64,000 nt of DNA, from the NCBI RefSeq assembly GCF_000381825.1, contig NZ_KB907127.1:81082-145081 (forward strand), in the 5' to 3' direction. This DNA comes from Thioalkalivibrio sp. ALJT. GTDB taxonomy: Bacteria > Pseudomonadota > Gammaproteobacteria > Ectothiorhodospirales > Ectothiorhodospiraceae. The notes under the pieces are model-generated. The model was given only the letters and a program-made list of their open reading frames with translations, did not search any database and had not been told where the DNA came from. Shown piece by piece: positions 49,633-58,540 of this stretch. The translations under genes and the position numbers were made by a program. Position 1 is the stretch's first letter, and every line of letters starts with the position of its first letter.

Positions 49633-51702
49633 CTAATTCGCCGCGCGCTGGCGGGATGCGTCGTTGCGGCGTGGCGCGAAGGCCGGGCGGGCTCGGGGTA
49701 CGGTGCGCAGGAGGCCCCGGAGCTGGTGAAGATCCGCCGTGCGCTGTTCGGGCGTCAGCCGGCCGAAACGCTGTCGGTTGTAGGTTCGGGCGAAGGTCTC
49801 CAGGGTCGTGCCGAGCTCGGGGTGCGCGTGTGCGACCCGCCGCGACCAGGCGTCCACGGGTTCGTACGGCGCTCGCGCCAGCGTGGGGTCGTGGCGGGCC
49901 AGCCGGCGTGACAGCTGCCCCAGCACGCGGTCGGCCGCGGGCCGTCGGTGTCGGGGGGTGCGGATCCAGACCCAGGCCAGTGCGATCAGGCCGATGGTGC
50001 CGAAGCCCGTACCCAGGGCGATCAGCACCGATCGCCAGTCCCTCGGGTCCAGCCCGAGTCGCGCGAACAGTTCGCGCTGGCGTTCGGGGTCAAAGGCCAG
50101 GACCCAGCTTTCCCACCGGAACCGGGCAAAATCGCGCCAGTCCTCGAGGCTGAGGTGGGTGCTTTGCAGCCACGACAAACCCTCGCCCCGGCGCAGGAAG
50201 GCCGGGATTGGCTCATCGGTGTCGCGTGCCAGTCCCGGCAGGCCCTGTTCGATTCGCTCTGGTGCAATCGCTGCCGTCGGGTCCACCCGTACCCAGCCCT
50301 GGCCATCCAGCCAGACCTCGTTCCAGGCATGGGCGTCGGCATTGCGCAGGCGCAGGTATTCGCCGCGCGTTTGCCAGGAGCCGCCCTGATAGCCGGTGAC
50401 GACCCGGGTCGGGATACCGGCGGCGCGCATCAGCACCGCGAAGGCCGAGGCGTAGTGTTCGCAGTAGCCGGCCTGGGTCTCGAACAGGAACTGGTCGGTT
50501 GCGTCGCCGGCAAGACGGGGTGGTTGCAGGGTGTAGCGATAGGGCTCGGCGGCGAAGCGTTGCAGGGCGGCGTCGATGAGGGCGCGATCGTCGTCGCCAT
50601 GAGTGGCCCGCCACAGGGCGACCTTGGTGCGTGCGCGTGGGGCGGCTGCAGCCGGCAGGTCCAGCGCGCGTGCCCGTTCCGCGGGGGGCAGTTGCGGGTC
50701 GTCGGCACCGGGAGGCGTGGTCAGGTCGGCCGCTGCCTGGTACTGAATGCGACGGGTGATGCGGCGATCGCGGAGCACCTGATAGTTTGCGTGCAGTTCG
50801 GCGCCGTCCGGCAGCACGGCGGGGTAGTCCAGTACCGGCAGGTAGCGTACGCGCGTGGGTTCCAGGGTGGCGGTGTAGTGCACCAGGGTGTCATCGGTCA
50901 CCGGGGGCTGGATGACTTCGGTGTTGCGGTCTGTCGACCAGCGACGGCCGTCGAAGTCGGTCATGACCAGGGCGCGCCAGTACTGGGCGCGCAGGGGCGG
51001 CGCTGCGGCGTCGAATTCCACGCGCAACGCGGTCGATTCGTCCTGTAGAAGCTCGGCAATGTCTCCGGGGTTGAGTTCGTCGGAGAGCCCGGTGCGGGCG
51101 GTCTCTTCGCGCTGCGGGTCACCCCACAGCGGTCCCTGGATGCGCGGGAAGGCGAGGAACAGGACCAGCATGAAGGGCAGGGCATGCAGCAGCATGGCGC
51201 CGGCCTGGCGGGCGAGACGGCGGCGTTCGATGTGGCGCTCGGCATGGACCTGGATCAGTGCGGCGGTGAGCAGCCAGGTGGCCAGCAAGGAATAGGCCGC
51301 GGTCAGGATGGATTGATCAAAGAAATAGGTGGTGACCACCACGAAATAGCCCAGGAACAGGGCGATGACGATGTCGCGCCGATTGCGGGCCTCCAGCAGC
51401 TTGAACGCGATCATGATCAGCAGCAGGGCGGTGCCGGCCTCCTGACCGAAGACCGTCCCGTACTGGACCAGGGTGAGACTACCCGCGAGTACGGCCAGGA
51501 GGGCCATGATGCCGATCGACGGCGCCTGCCGGCCGCTGCTCAGGAGCCAGGCCCGCGCGGCAATCGCCAGTACCACCAGCAGGGTGATCCAGGGTGGCTG
51601 ATGTGCGATATGGGGCAGCGCCGCTACTGGCAGGGCGATCAGGGCGAGTTCCAGTCCGCGCAGGTCGGGGTTGGCGGCTGCGGTATTGGCTCGGGTGTTC
51701 AT
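49633..51702 (-). CDS. Membrane transglutaminase-like protein, TgpA type
   Basis: The 689-residue protein has about six N-terminal membrane helices, a DUF3488 segment, and a transglutaminase-like core. The catalytic Cys is in QAGYCEHYASAFAVLMRAAG, and the His/Asp pair is in DAHAWNEVWLDGQGWVRVDPT. A seventh helix near residue 555 and a DUF4129-like tail follow. TgpA is an essential periplasmic protein in Pseudomonas with unknown partner. It overlaps the DUF58 gene by four bases in a MoxR-DUF58-TgpA operon on the minus strand. Confidence 0.93.
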   Translation of the reverse strand: MNTRANTAAANPDLRGLELALIALPVAALPHIAHQPPWITLLVVLAIAARAWLLSSGRQAPSIGIMALLAVLAGSLTLVQYGTVFGQEAGTALLLIMIAFKLLEARNRRDIVIALFLGYFVVVTTYFFDQSILTAAYSLLATWLLTAALIQVHAERHIERRRLARQAGAMLLHALPFMLVLFLAFPRIQGPLWGDPQREETARTGLSDELNPGDIAELLQDESTALRVEFDAAAPPLRAQYWRALVMTDFDGRRWSTDRNTEVIQPPVTDDTLVHYTATLEPTRVRYLPVLDYPAVLPDGAELHANYQVLRDRRITRRIQYQAAADLTTPPGADDPQLPPAERARALDLPAAAAPRARTKVALWRATHGDDDRALIDAALQRFAAEPYRYTLQPPRLAGDATDQFLFETQAGYCEHYASAFAVLMRAAGIPTRVVTGYQGGSWQTRGEYLRLRNADAHAWNEVWLDGQGWVRVDPTAAIAPERIEQGLPGLARDTDEPIPAFLRRGEGLSWLQSTHLSLEDWRDFARFRWESWVLAFDPERQRELFARLGLDPRDWRSVLIALGTGFGTIGLIALAWVWIRTPRHRRPAADRVLGQLSRRLARHDPTLARAPYEPVDAWSRRVAHAHPELGTTLETFARTYNRQRFGRLTPEQRTADLHQLRGLLRTVPRARPAFAPRRNDASRQRAAN

Positions 51703-52724
51703 GTGCGCGGCGTCTCCGGGGCAAGCACGCGCGGTTCGCTGCGGAACTGGGCCAGGCTACGCAGGCACCGTTCGCGGTGCCGGCTGCCCTGTCCGGGATC
51801 CACGGTCAGGTCGGGCAGGCGCATGCCGAAGATGCGCCCCTCCGCGTGGGCGGCGAGGACCTGGTGGCACAGCATGGCCAGGCGGGTCTCGGTGTCGGTT
51901 GCGGGCATGGCCTCCCAGTCGAGCCAGAGGTGGTCGCCGCGGCCGCTGACGGATTCCCGTACGTGCAGCTTGCCGCTGCGGGCAAAGGCCTTCCAGACGA
52001 TGCGGCCGGGCGGGTCGCCGGGGCGATAGGGGCGCAGATGATCGGGCGTCTCGCCGCGGTGGCGGGTTCGGAGCTGTGACGCGGTCGCTTGCCCTCCGGC
52101 CCCGCCGAGCACGTTGCCGGGGTTGACGGGGGCCGGGTAGACCAGGATCTCCGGGCTCAGGGTGAGCCAGGTCCAGGCCTCCAGGATGCCCAGCGGATAG
52201 CGCGTGTGCAGGCGCTGACGCGGTAGCCGGTAGATGCCGCGGGCAGGCGCCGGGAGTGTCAGCTCGACCTGGGCCGAGTCCTGCGCGGGGATGGCCAGCG
52301 GGGCGCTGGCGCGCGTGCCGATACTCAGGGTGAGCGCTTCGCGGGGGCGCCCGGACGCCTCCTCCAGCCGGAACGGCAGGCTCAGGGTGGCACCGGCGAA
52401 GACAGGTGCCACGGGCAGAGAGGTGATCCGCAGGCCCAGCAGGTTGCGGTGGGTGTACCACATGGCGTTGTGACCGATCCCGACCAGCAGGAAGGTCAGC
52501 AGAAACGCCATGTTACTGGAGTAGTTGATCGCGCCCAGCAGCATGACCAGCAGGATCGCGACCAGGGTATAGCCGGCGCGCGTGGGCAGGATGTAGACGC
52601 GGTCGCGGCCAAGCCGGGCGGTCTCGCCATCGTGCGCGTGGCGCCGGGTGATCCAGCGGATGGCATCGTCGCGCAGGCGGTGCAGACGGTGACGGTCGGC
52701 CCCGCTCACGGAATCGGCACGCAT
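51699..52724 (-). CDS. DUF58 domain protein
   Basis: The 341-residue protein has two N-terminal membrane helices (residues about 50-85) and the DUF58 core signature DHLRPYRPGDPPGRIVWKAF. DUF58 proteins usually sit with MoxR ATPases and transglutaminases and resemble a VWA-like platform. The operon order here is exactly that. Function in the trio is unproven. Confidence 0.9.
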   Translation of the reverse strand: MRADSVSGADRHRLHRLRDDAIRWITRRHAHDGETARLGRDRVYILPTRAGYTLVAILLVMLLGAINYSSNMAFLLTFLLVGIGHNAMWYTHRNLLGLRITSLPVAPVFAGATLSLPFRLEEASGRPREALTLSIGTRASAPLAIPAQDSAQVELTLPAPARGIYRLPRQRLHTRYPLGILEAWTWLTLSPEILVYPAPVNPGNVLGGAGGQATASQLRTRHRGETPDHLRPYRPGDPPGRIVWKAFARSGKLHVRESVSGRGDHLWLDWEAMPATDTETRLAMLCHQVLAAHAEGRIFGMRLPDLTVDPGQGSRHRERCLRSLAQFRSEPRVLAPETPRT

Positions 52725-53644
52725 TCCATCAGGCGCGCAACGCTGTGCGCCGGGGATTCCGGCTCATGCGTGCGCAGGCGGTGGCCGGCGACTGCGGGGA
52801 GCACGCGTACGATGTCATCCGGTGTGGTGTAGTGACGGCCATCCAGAAAGGCCTGGGCGCGGGCGGCGCGCAGCAGGCCGAGGCCGGCGCGCGGGGACAG
52901 GCCGCGGGAGAAGCGGGCGCGATCACGGCTGGCGGTGAGCAGGTCCTGCAGGTAGTCCAGTACCGCGCCCGCAGCATGCACTTCGCCGACCCGGGCCTGC
53001 CAGTCCCGCAGCTGCTGTGGTCCGGCGAGGTGCGGCAGGGGCGGATGCATCTCGGCGGTTGCTGACGAGGACGTAGTCGGGGCGGAGCGTTCCAGCAACG
53101 CGCGCTCGGCGCGGGCATCGGGATAGCCGAGCTGGATGCGCATCAGGAACCGATCCAGCTGGGATTCCGGGAGGGGGTGGGTGCCGACCTGTTCCTCCGG
53201 GTTCTGGGTGGCGATTACGAAGAAGGGCACCGGCAGTTCACGGGTAGCCCCCTCGACACTCGCCTGGCGTTCCTCCATGGCCTCGAGCAGGGCGCTTTGG
53301 GTCTTGGGCGGGGCACGATTGATCTCGTCGGCCAGCAGGACCTGGGTGAAGATCGGTCCGGGGTGGAAATGGAATTCCCCGCTGCCCGGATCGAATACGG
53401 ACACACCCAGCACGTCGCCGGGCAGGAGATCACTGGTGAATTGCACCCGGCGATATTCAAGGCCCATTGTGTTGGCCAGCGCGTGCGCCAGTGTGGTCTT
53501 GCCGACCCCCGGCTGGTCTTCGATCAGCAGATGGCCGTTGGCGAGCAGGCAGGCGAGCGCCAGCCGTATCGGTTCGGGCTTGCCCAGAAGGACTGCGTTC
53601 AGCGCGTGTTCGACCCGCTGCAGGGCCTCCAATGCCGATGCCAT
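52706..53644 (-). CDS. MoxR-type AAA+ ATPase
   Basis: The 312-residue ATPase has Walker A in EDQPGVGKTTLAHALA, Walker B in VLLADEINRAPPKTQSALLE, and the MoxR GLSPRAGLGLLRAARA region. MoxR ATPases act as chaperone-like remodelers, probably for the neighbouring DUF58 protein. It overlaps that gene by 19 bases and heads the operon. It is divergent from the Mla operon. Confidence 0.93.
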   Translation of the reverse strand: MASALEALQRVEHALNAVLLGKPEPIRLALACLLANGHLLIEDQPGVGKTTLAHALANTMGLEYRRVQFTSDLLPGDVLGVSVFDPGSGEFHFHPGPIFTQVLLADEINRAPPKTQSALLEAMEERQASVEGATRELPVPFFVIATQNPEEQVGTHPLPESQLDRFLMRIQLGYPDARAERALLERSAPTTSSSATAEMHPPLPHLAGPQQLRDWQARVGEVHAAGAVLDYLQDLLTASRDRARFSRGLSPRAGLGLLRAARAQAFLDGRHYTTPDDIVRVLPAVAGHRLRTHEPESPAHSVARLMECVPIP

Positions 53645-53775
53645 GCCGATCTCCTGATGCGAATGGGCCGGGGGCTTTATCGCGCAGGCCCCGGTGGAAG
53701 AGTTTTCTCCGGGGTGAATGGTTCCGAGGGGCGGGTTGCGGCTACCATGATCGCAACTGTCCCGCGGGTGATTGG

Positions 53776-54918
53776 ATGGACGCTGCTGCCAGTTTTGGCC
53801 GACCGTTCGAATATGATGCCACAGCCGGCCCGCCGGCCAGCCTGCACCTGCGCGGGCGGCTGGACGTGCGGGCCGTGGAGCATGCCTGGGGGCCCTTGCG
53901 ACATGCGGTGCAGGGGCTCGGTGTGGCCGGTGCGGTCGTGCACGTTGAGCTGTCCGGGCTCGAGTACTGCGACGGGGCGGGTGCGGCCCTGCTGCACGCC
54001 CTGGAGCGGGATCTGGAACAAGCCGGTGCCGAGCTGCGATTCGAGGGCATGGGCCGTATGGTCGCGGATCAAATGAATCCGTACCGGGAGCTTGCTGCCG
54101 TAGAGCCGGCGCGGGTCGGCGACGGGCGAGGTTGGTGGCCGGGGCTGCTGGACGTCGTGGACAGTGTCGGGCGGGCGGCGCATTCGCAGTTGAGCTTTGT
54201 CGGCGAGCTGACGCGTGCCGTCGGCAGTGGCCTGCGCCATCCGCGGCAGGTGCGCTGGGGCGATACCCTGCGAGTGGCGGAGGCCGCAGGATTCAGGGCG
54301 CTCCCGATCGTCTCGTTGATCGCCTTTCTGCTGGGCGTGATCCTCGCCTTTCAGTCTGCCATCGCGATGCGCCAGTTCGGGGGCGAGATCTTCGTTGCCA
54401 ATCTGGTGGCCGTTTCGTTGTTTCGCGAACTGGGGCCGCTGATGATGGCAATCCTGCTGGCGGGCCGTTCGGGGGCGGCGTTTGCGGCCGAAATCGGCAC
54501 CATGAAGGTGAACGAGGAGGTGAACGCCCTCAAGACCATGGGGCTGGATCCGGTGCGCTTCCTGGTGCTGCCGAAGGTGCTGGCGGGGCTGCTGGTGGCA
54601 CCGTTGCTGGCGCTGTACGCGAACATGATCGGGCTGATTGGTGGCGCGGTGGTCATGCAGGGCTTCGGTATCCCCTGGGTCGCCTATTTCAACCAGGTGG
54701 CGGCTGCGCTTACACCGTCCGACCTGTTCTCCGGGCTGGCCAAGGCCGTGGTATTCGGTCTGGTGGTGGCGAGCGTTGGCTGCCTGCGCGGCCTGCAGAC
54801 GGGCAGTGGCGCCGCGTCGGTCGGGCTTGCGACTACCAGTGCCGTGGTTACCTCCATCATCTTGATCGTGGTGCTGGATGGCCTGTTCGCGGTCCTGTTC
54901 TACCACATGGGGGTTTGA
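53776..54918 (+). CDS. STAS-MlaE fused permease of lipid ABC transporter
   Basis: The 380-residue protein has an N-terminal STAS-like domain (about 1-95; HVELSGLEYCDGAGAALL) and then an MlaE/YrbE permease with six or so helices (LPIVSLIAFLLGVILAFQSA, then REL-GPLMMAILLAGRSGAAF). In E. coli the STAS protein MlaB and MlaE are separate, so this is a fused form. It forms the transport pore with the next ATPase. The start at 53776 is preceded by GGGTGATTGG; a longer leader overlaps the moxR promoter and is unlikely. Confidence 0.9.
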   Translation: MDAAASFGRPFEYDATAGPPASLHLRGRLDVRAVEHAWGPLRHAVQGLGVAGAVVHVELSGLEYCDGAGAALLHALERDLEQAGAELRFEGMGRMVADQMNPYRELAAVEPARVGDGRGWWPGLLDVVDSVGRAAHSQLSFVGELTRAVGSGLRHPRQVRWGDTLRVAEAAGFRALPIVSLIAFLLGVILAFQSAIAMRQFGGEIFVANLVAVSLFRELGPLMMAILLAGRSGAAFAAEIGTMKVNEEVNALKTMGLDPVRFLVLPKVLAGLLVAPLLALYANMIGLIGGAVVMQGFGIPWVAYFNQVAAALTPSDLFSGLAKAVVFGLVVASVGCLRGLQTGSGAASVGLATTSAVVTSIILIVVLDGLFAVLFYHMGV

Positions 54919-54921
54919 GGC

Positions 54922-55725
54922 ATGGTTGTGGAGACGGCCCGGTCGCAGGCATGCGCAGAGTCCGATGTGGTGATCCGCGTTCGCGGACTGACCATGGGCT
55001 TTGGCGATCGGGTGTTGATGCGCGATCTGGACTTCGAGGTGTGCCGCGGCGAGATCTTCGTGATCCTGGGTGGCTCCGGCAGCGGCAAGAGCACGCTGCT
55101 CAAGCACATGATCGGGCTTTATCGTCCGCAGGCCGGTCACATCTGGGTGGGCGGTGCGGATATTGCCGTCGCGGATGGCGCGCAGCGGGAGGCGATCCTG
55201 CGCCGGGTGGGTGTGATGTATCAGATGGGGGCTCTGTTCGGTTCCATGACGCTCCTGGAGAATGTGCGCCTGCCGCTGGAGGTGCATACCGATCTGCCGC
55301 GCGAGGCCATGGATGCCATCGCCGGGTCGCGGCTGCAGCTGGTGGGACTGGGGGCCTTCAAGGACTTCATGCCTGCGGAGATCAGTGGCGGGATGCAGAA
55401 GCGTGCGGCGATCGCGCGCGCCATGGTGCTGGACCCCGAGGTGCTGTTTCTGGACGAACCCTCCGCAGGGCTGGACCCGATTACCTCGGCGGACCTGGAC
55501 CGCCTGATCCGGCGGCTGGCCCGTACTCTGGATATGACCATTGTGATTGTGAGCCACGAACTGGCCAGCATTTTTGCGATCGCGGACCGGGTGATTATGC
55601 TCGACCGGGAGAGCCAGGGGATTGTGGCGGAAGGTGATCCGGCCATCCTGCGCGATACATCGAATCATCCGTGGGTGCAGCGGTTCCTGCGGCGGACCGA
55701 ATCCGACGACGAGAGGCCCGCATGA
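54922..55725 (+). CDS. Lipid ABC transporter ATP-binding protein, MlaF type
   Basis: The 267-residue ABC ATPase has Walker A GGSGSGKSTLLKHMIG, signature EISGGMQKRAAIARAM, and Walker B VLFLDEPSAGLDP. It powers the MlaE-type permease. Only three bases separate it from the permease gene, and the MCE gene overlaps its stop (ATGA). Confidence 0.95.
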   Translation: MVVETARSQACAESDVVIRVRGLTMGFGDRVLMRDLDFEVCRGEIFVILGGSGSGKSTLLKHMIGLYRPQAGHIWVGGADIAVADGAQREAILRRVGVMYQMGALFGSMTLLENVRLPLEVHTDLPREAMDAIAGSRLQLVGLGAFKDFMPAEISGGMQKRAAIARAMVLDPEVLFLDEPSAGLDPITSADLDRLIRRLARTLDMTIVIVSHELASIFAIADRVIMLDRESQGIVAEGDPAILRDTSNHPWVQRFLRRTESDDERPA

Positions 55726-56735
55726 GTGCGCGAAACCATTTTCGCCTGGGGCTGTTTATCCTGGGAGGCCTGACCGCCCTGGTGGTCGCGTTGTTGATCC
55801 TGACGGCCGGCAACCTGCTGCGTCCGTCGATCCAGGTCGAGACCTACATGGATGCCTCGGTGCAGGGCCTCGAGATCGGGGCGCCGGTGAAGTTTCGCGG
55901 GGTTACGATCGGCGATGTGACCGACCTCACTTTTACCTCCGTGGTTTACGAATCCGATGTCCCGCCTGCGGACCGCAAGCGGTACGTGATGGTCCGGGCG
56001 CGTGTGTATCCCGATCGCTTCGCCTCCAGTGCCCAGTCAGGGGGCTTTAATGCCGGGATTCTGGAGGGTCTGGTCGAGGCCGGACTGAGGGTGCGCATGG
56101 CCGCTCAGGGCATTACCGGGATGAACTATCTGGAAATGGACTTTACCGACCCTTCCGCGCATGTACCGCTGGAACACGGATGGGAACCGGAGTCCACTTA
56201 CATCCCGTCTGCGCCCAGTACCGCGATGCAGTTTCTCGAGCATGCGGAAAAACTGCTTATGCGCCTCGACGCTCTCGACATCGAGGGCCTGGTGGACAAC
56301 CTGACCGGCCTGCTGGTGACCGTGGAGCGCAGTATCGACGATCTGGACATCGGTGCGCTGGGGAGTCGTGCGGACCACATGATTGCGGAGCTGGAGACAG
56401 CCACGCGCACTGCAACGCGGGTGATGGCCTCCGTGGAACGCCTGGTCGAACACCCGGACACCCAGGCGCTGCCGAGCGAGACCCGCGCAGCACTGCGCGA
56501 GCTGCGCCAGACGGCCGAGGCCGCCGATGTCGGCCGCCTGGTGGAGCGTATGGACTCAATGGTCGAACGCCTGGATCGGGGGATGGATGTGAGCGAGGGC
56601 AAGCTGCTGGAGACACTCGACGAACTGCAGGCCGCGATGGCGGGGCTGCGCAGCCTGTCGGATGATGTGCGCCGTAATCCTGGCGGTGCATTGTTCGGCG
56701 CCCCCCCGCCGCGCAGCACGATGGACGAGGAGTAG
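55722..56735 (+). CDS. MlaD family MCE-domain protein
   Basis: The 337-residue protein has one N-terminal membrane helix (LGLFILGGLTALVVALLILT), an MCE domain (TYMDASVQGLEIGAPVKFRG onward, residues about 40-140), then a long helical region and C-terminal tail. MlaD-type rings carry lipid between membranes. It is longer than E. coli MlaD and resembles other single-MCE proteins. The ATG at 55722 overlaps the preceding stop. Confidence 0.93.
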   Translation: MSARNHFRLGLFILGGLTALVVALLILTAGNLLRPSIQVETYMDASVQGLEIGAPVKFRGVTIGDVTDLTFTSVVYESDVPPADRKRYVMVRARVYPDRFASSAQSGGFNAGILEGLVEAGLRVRMAAQGITGMNYLEMDFTDPSAHVPLEHGWEPESTYIPSAPSTAMQFLEHAEKLLMRLDALDIEGLVDNLTGLLVTVERSIDDLDIGALGSRADHMIAELETATRTATRVMASVERLVEHPDTQALPSETRAALRELRQTAEAADVGRLVERMDSMVERLDRGMDVSEGKLLETLDELQAAMAGLRSLSDDVRRNPGGALFGAPPPRSTMDEE

Positions 56736-56739
56736 ATTG

Positions 56740-57408
56740 ATGCCCCGATGGAGAGCCGTTGCCCTGGTGTTGATGGCCGGGATACTGGGAGGCTGCACCC
56801 TGATCCCCGAGCGTGAGCCCGTGGATCGTGCGTGGTTCCTGCTGGAGCTGCCAGCGGAACCCGCCCCGCGCATGGCCGCTGGCGGCGAGCCCCTTGCGGT
56901 GGAACTGGGGGCGGTGCGCGTGGCACCGGCTTATACCGGCAAGGGGCTGGTGTACCGCCTGGGGGACCATCGGTACGAGTCCGACTATTACAACGAATGG
57001 TTCCTGCGCCCCGCCGAGCAACTGGAACAATTGCTGCGGGAACGCTGGACGCAAGGAGGCTCCGCATTCGAGCTGGTGGACAATGCCGAGGCCGCACGGG
57101 CCGAGGGGCGCGCGGCCGTGCAGTTGCATGTGCTGGTCACGGCGTTGTACGGCGATCTGGATACGGCCCGGCTGGAGACGACTCCGGCAGATACGCCGCT
57201 GCGCGGGATGGGGCGAGTGGGGTTGCGAACACAGATCCGCGGCGAAGGTTACGTGCGTCTCGCGCACATGGAGGCGGAACACGGTATCGACCGGCGCTCT
57301 GCGCCCCGCCTGGTCGCGGCGCTCTCGGAGGCAACGGCCGACGTCTTGGCCGAGCTGGAGGACGAGCTGCTGCGCGAGAGTACCCCCGATACGGGGGACC
57401 GCTTATGA
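56740..57408 (+). CDS. ABC-type transport auxiliary lipoprotein
   Basis: The 222-residue protein has a lipoprotein signal with lipobox ILGGC (Cys about residue 21), then the ABC_trans_aux / PqiC-like region (RVAPAYTGKGLVYR). It would sit in the outer or inner membrane and assist the MCE ring. GAGGAGTAG precedes the ATG. Its stop overlaps the gpx start by four bases. Confidence 0.86.
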   Translation: MPRWRAVALVLMAGILGGCTLIPEREPVDRAWFLLELPAEPAPRMAAGGEPLAVELGAVRVAPAYTGKGLVYRLGDHRYESDYYNEWFLRPAEQLEQLLRERWTQGGSAFELVDNAEAARAEGRAAVQLHVLVTALYGDLDTARLETTPADTPLRGMGRVGLRTQIRGEGYVRLAHMEAEHGIDRRSAPRLVAALSEATADVLAELEDELLRESTPDTGDRL

Positions 57409-57908
57409 CCGGCGTCTTCGATTTTGAGGCCCCGTTACCAGAGGGTGGCGCCCAGCCACTCGCGGCCTGGCGGGGCGAGGTGCTGCTGATCGTGAATGTG
57501 GCCAGTGAATGCGGCTTCACCCCTCAGTACGCTGGCCTGCAGGCCCTCCACGAACGCTACGCCGCGCAGGGTTTTTCGGTGCTCGGTTTCCCGTGCAACC
57601 AGTTCGGCGGCCAGGAGCCCGGAGATGCGGGGCAGATTCGGGCCTGTGGGCTGAACTACGGGGTCACGTTTCCGGTATTCGCGCGCATCGAGGTGAATGG
57701 CGCGGGTGCGCACTCCCTGTACCGTTACCTGAAAGGTCAGGCCCCGGGTGCGCTGGGCACCCGCGCGATCAAGTGGAACTTCACCAAGTTCCTGGTCGGG
57801 CGCGATGGCGCCGTGCGCGAGCGTTTCTCGCCCCGGCGCAAGCCGCAGGATCTGGCCGGCGCCATCGAACAGGCTCTTTCGGCACCGCGCCCGGCTGATG
57901 GCCGCTGA
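57405..57908 (+). CDS. Glutathione peroxidase family protein
   Basis: The 167-residue protein has the peroxidatic Cys36 in NVASECGFTPQY, Gln70 in the FPCNQFGGQEPG motif, and the KWNFTKFLV Trp patch. It has Cys in place of Sec. It probably reduces lipid or organic peroxides with thioredoxin or glutathione. The ATG overlaps the lipoprotein stop (ATGA), so it is transcribed with the lipid-transport operon, and tadA overlaps its end. Confidence 0.9.
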   Translation: MTGVFDFEAPLPEGGAQPLAAWRGEVLLIVNVASECGFTPQYAGLQALHERYAAQGFSVLGFPCNQFGGQEPGDAGQIRACGLNYGVTFPVFARIEVNGAGAHSLYRYLKGQAPGALGTRAIKWNFTKFLVGRDGAVRERFSPRRKPQDLAGAIEQALSAPRPADGR

Positions 57909-58425
57909 GTGCGCCCCCGATCCGCGGACCCTGATCCCCGGCGATCGCGGTCCGCAGCCTACGGAGGCGGGCGCCCATGCCTTCTGGATGGAACTTGCGA
58001 TGGTACAGGCGGAGCGGGCCGCCGCGACCGGCGAGGTCCCGGTTGGTGCGGTGCTGGTGGCTGCGGACGGCTGTTGCCTGGCTGCCGAGCACAATGCGCC
58101 GATTGGTCTGCACGATGCGACGGCTCATGCCGAGATCCAGGTGCTGCGGGCGGCGGGCCAGCGCTGTTCCAATTATCGGCTGACCGGCACGACGCTGTAC
58201 GTGACGCTCGAACCCTGCTCCATGTGCGTGGGCGCGATCATCCATGCTCGCGTAGGGCGGCTGGTCTTCGCGGCTGCGGATCCTCGCACCGGTGCGACCG
58301 GGGGCGCGATCGACCTGCTGCAGCATCCTGCACATAACCATCGTCTTGAATGCATCGACGGCATTGCGGCGGAGCGTTCCAGCGAGCTGCTGCGAGATTT
58401 CTTTCGGTCACGCCGCAAGCGCTGA
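57898..58425 (+). CDS. tadA: tRNA-specific adenosine deaminase
   Basis: TadA converts A34 to inosine in tRNA-Arg. The 175-residue protein has the zinc motif HAE (His77, Glu79) and PCSMC (Cys107, Cys110), then DPRTGATGGAIDLL. The start at 57898 overlaps gpx by 11 bases. An internal ATG at 57988 would give a shorter enzyme without the first 30 residues, which are not family-typical. Confidence 0.94.
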   Translation: MAAECAPDPRTLIPGDRGPQPTEAGAHAFWMELAMVQAERAAATGEVPVGAVLVAADGCCLAAEHNAPIGLHDATAHAEIQVLRAAGQRCSNYRLTGTTLYVTLEPCSMCVGAIIHARVGRLVFAAADPRTGATGGAIDLLQHPAHNHRLECIDGIAAERSSELLRDFFRSRRKR

Positions 58426-58502
58426 GAAGACACGTGATTCATGCTCTCGCTTGCCGAGTTGATTTTGCGTGTAATTTCGCTGCAAGAAGGTGTCGCAACG
58501 GA

Positions 58503-58530
58503 TTGGTTGGACGGGACAACGCGGTATAGT
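58503..58530 (+). promoter_or_regulatory. Promoter before the LapB-like gene
   Basis: A -35 TTGGTT (58503-58508), a 16-base spacer and -10 TATAGT (58525-58530) lie just ahead of the ATG at 58541. If used, the transcript would start almost at the ATG, so translation would be leaderless or would begin further in. Motif inference. Confidence 0.45.
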
Positions 58531-58540
58531 GCAGTGACCG

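Noticed and set aside
53467..53775. Upstream extension of the MlaE fusion
   Set aside because: It overlaps moxR in antisense and has no domain signal; the STAS domain starts after ATG 53776.
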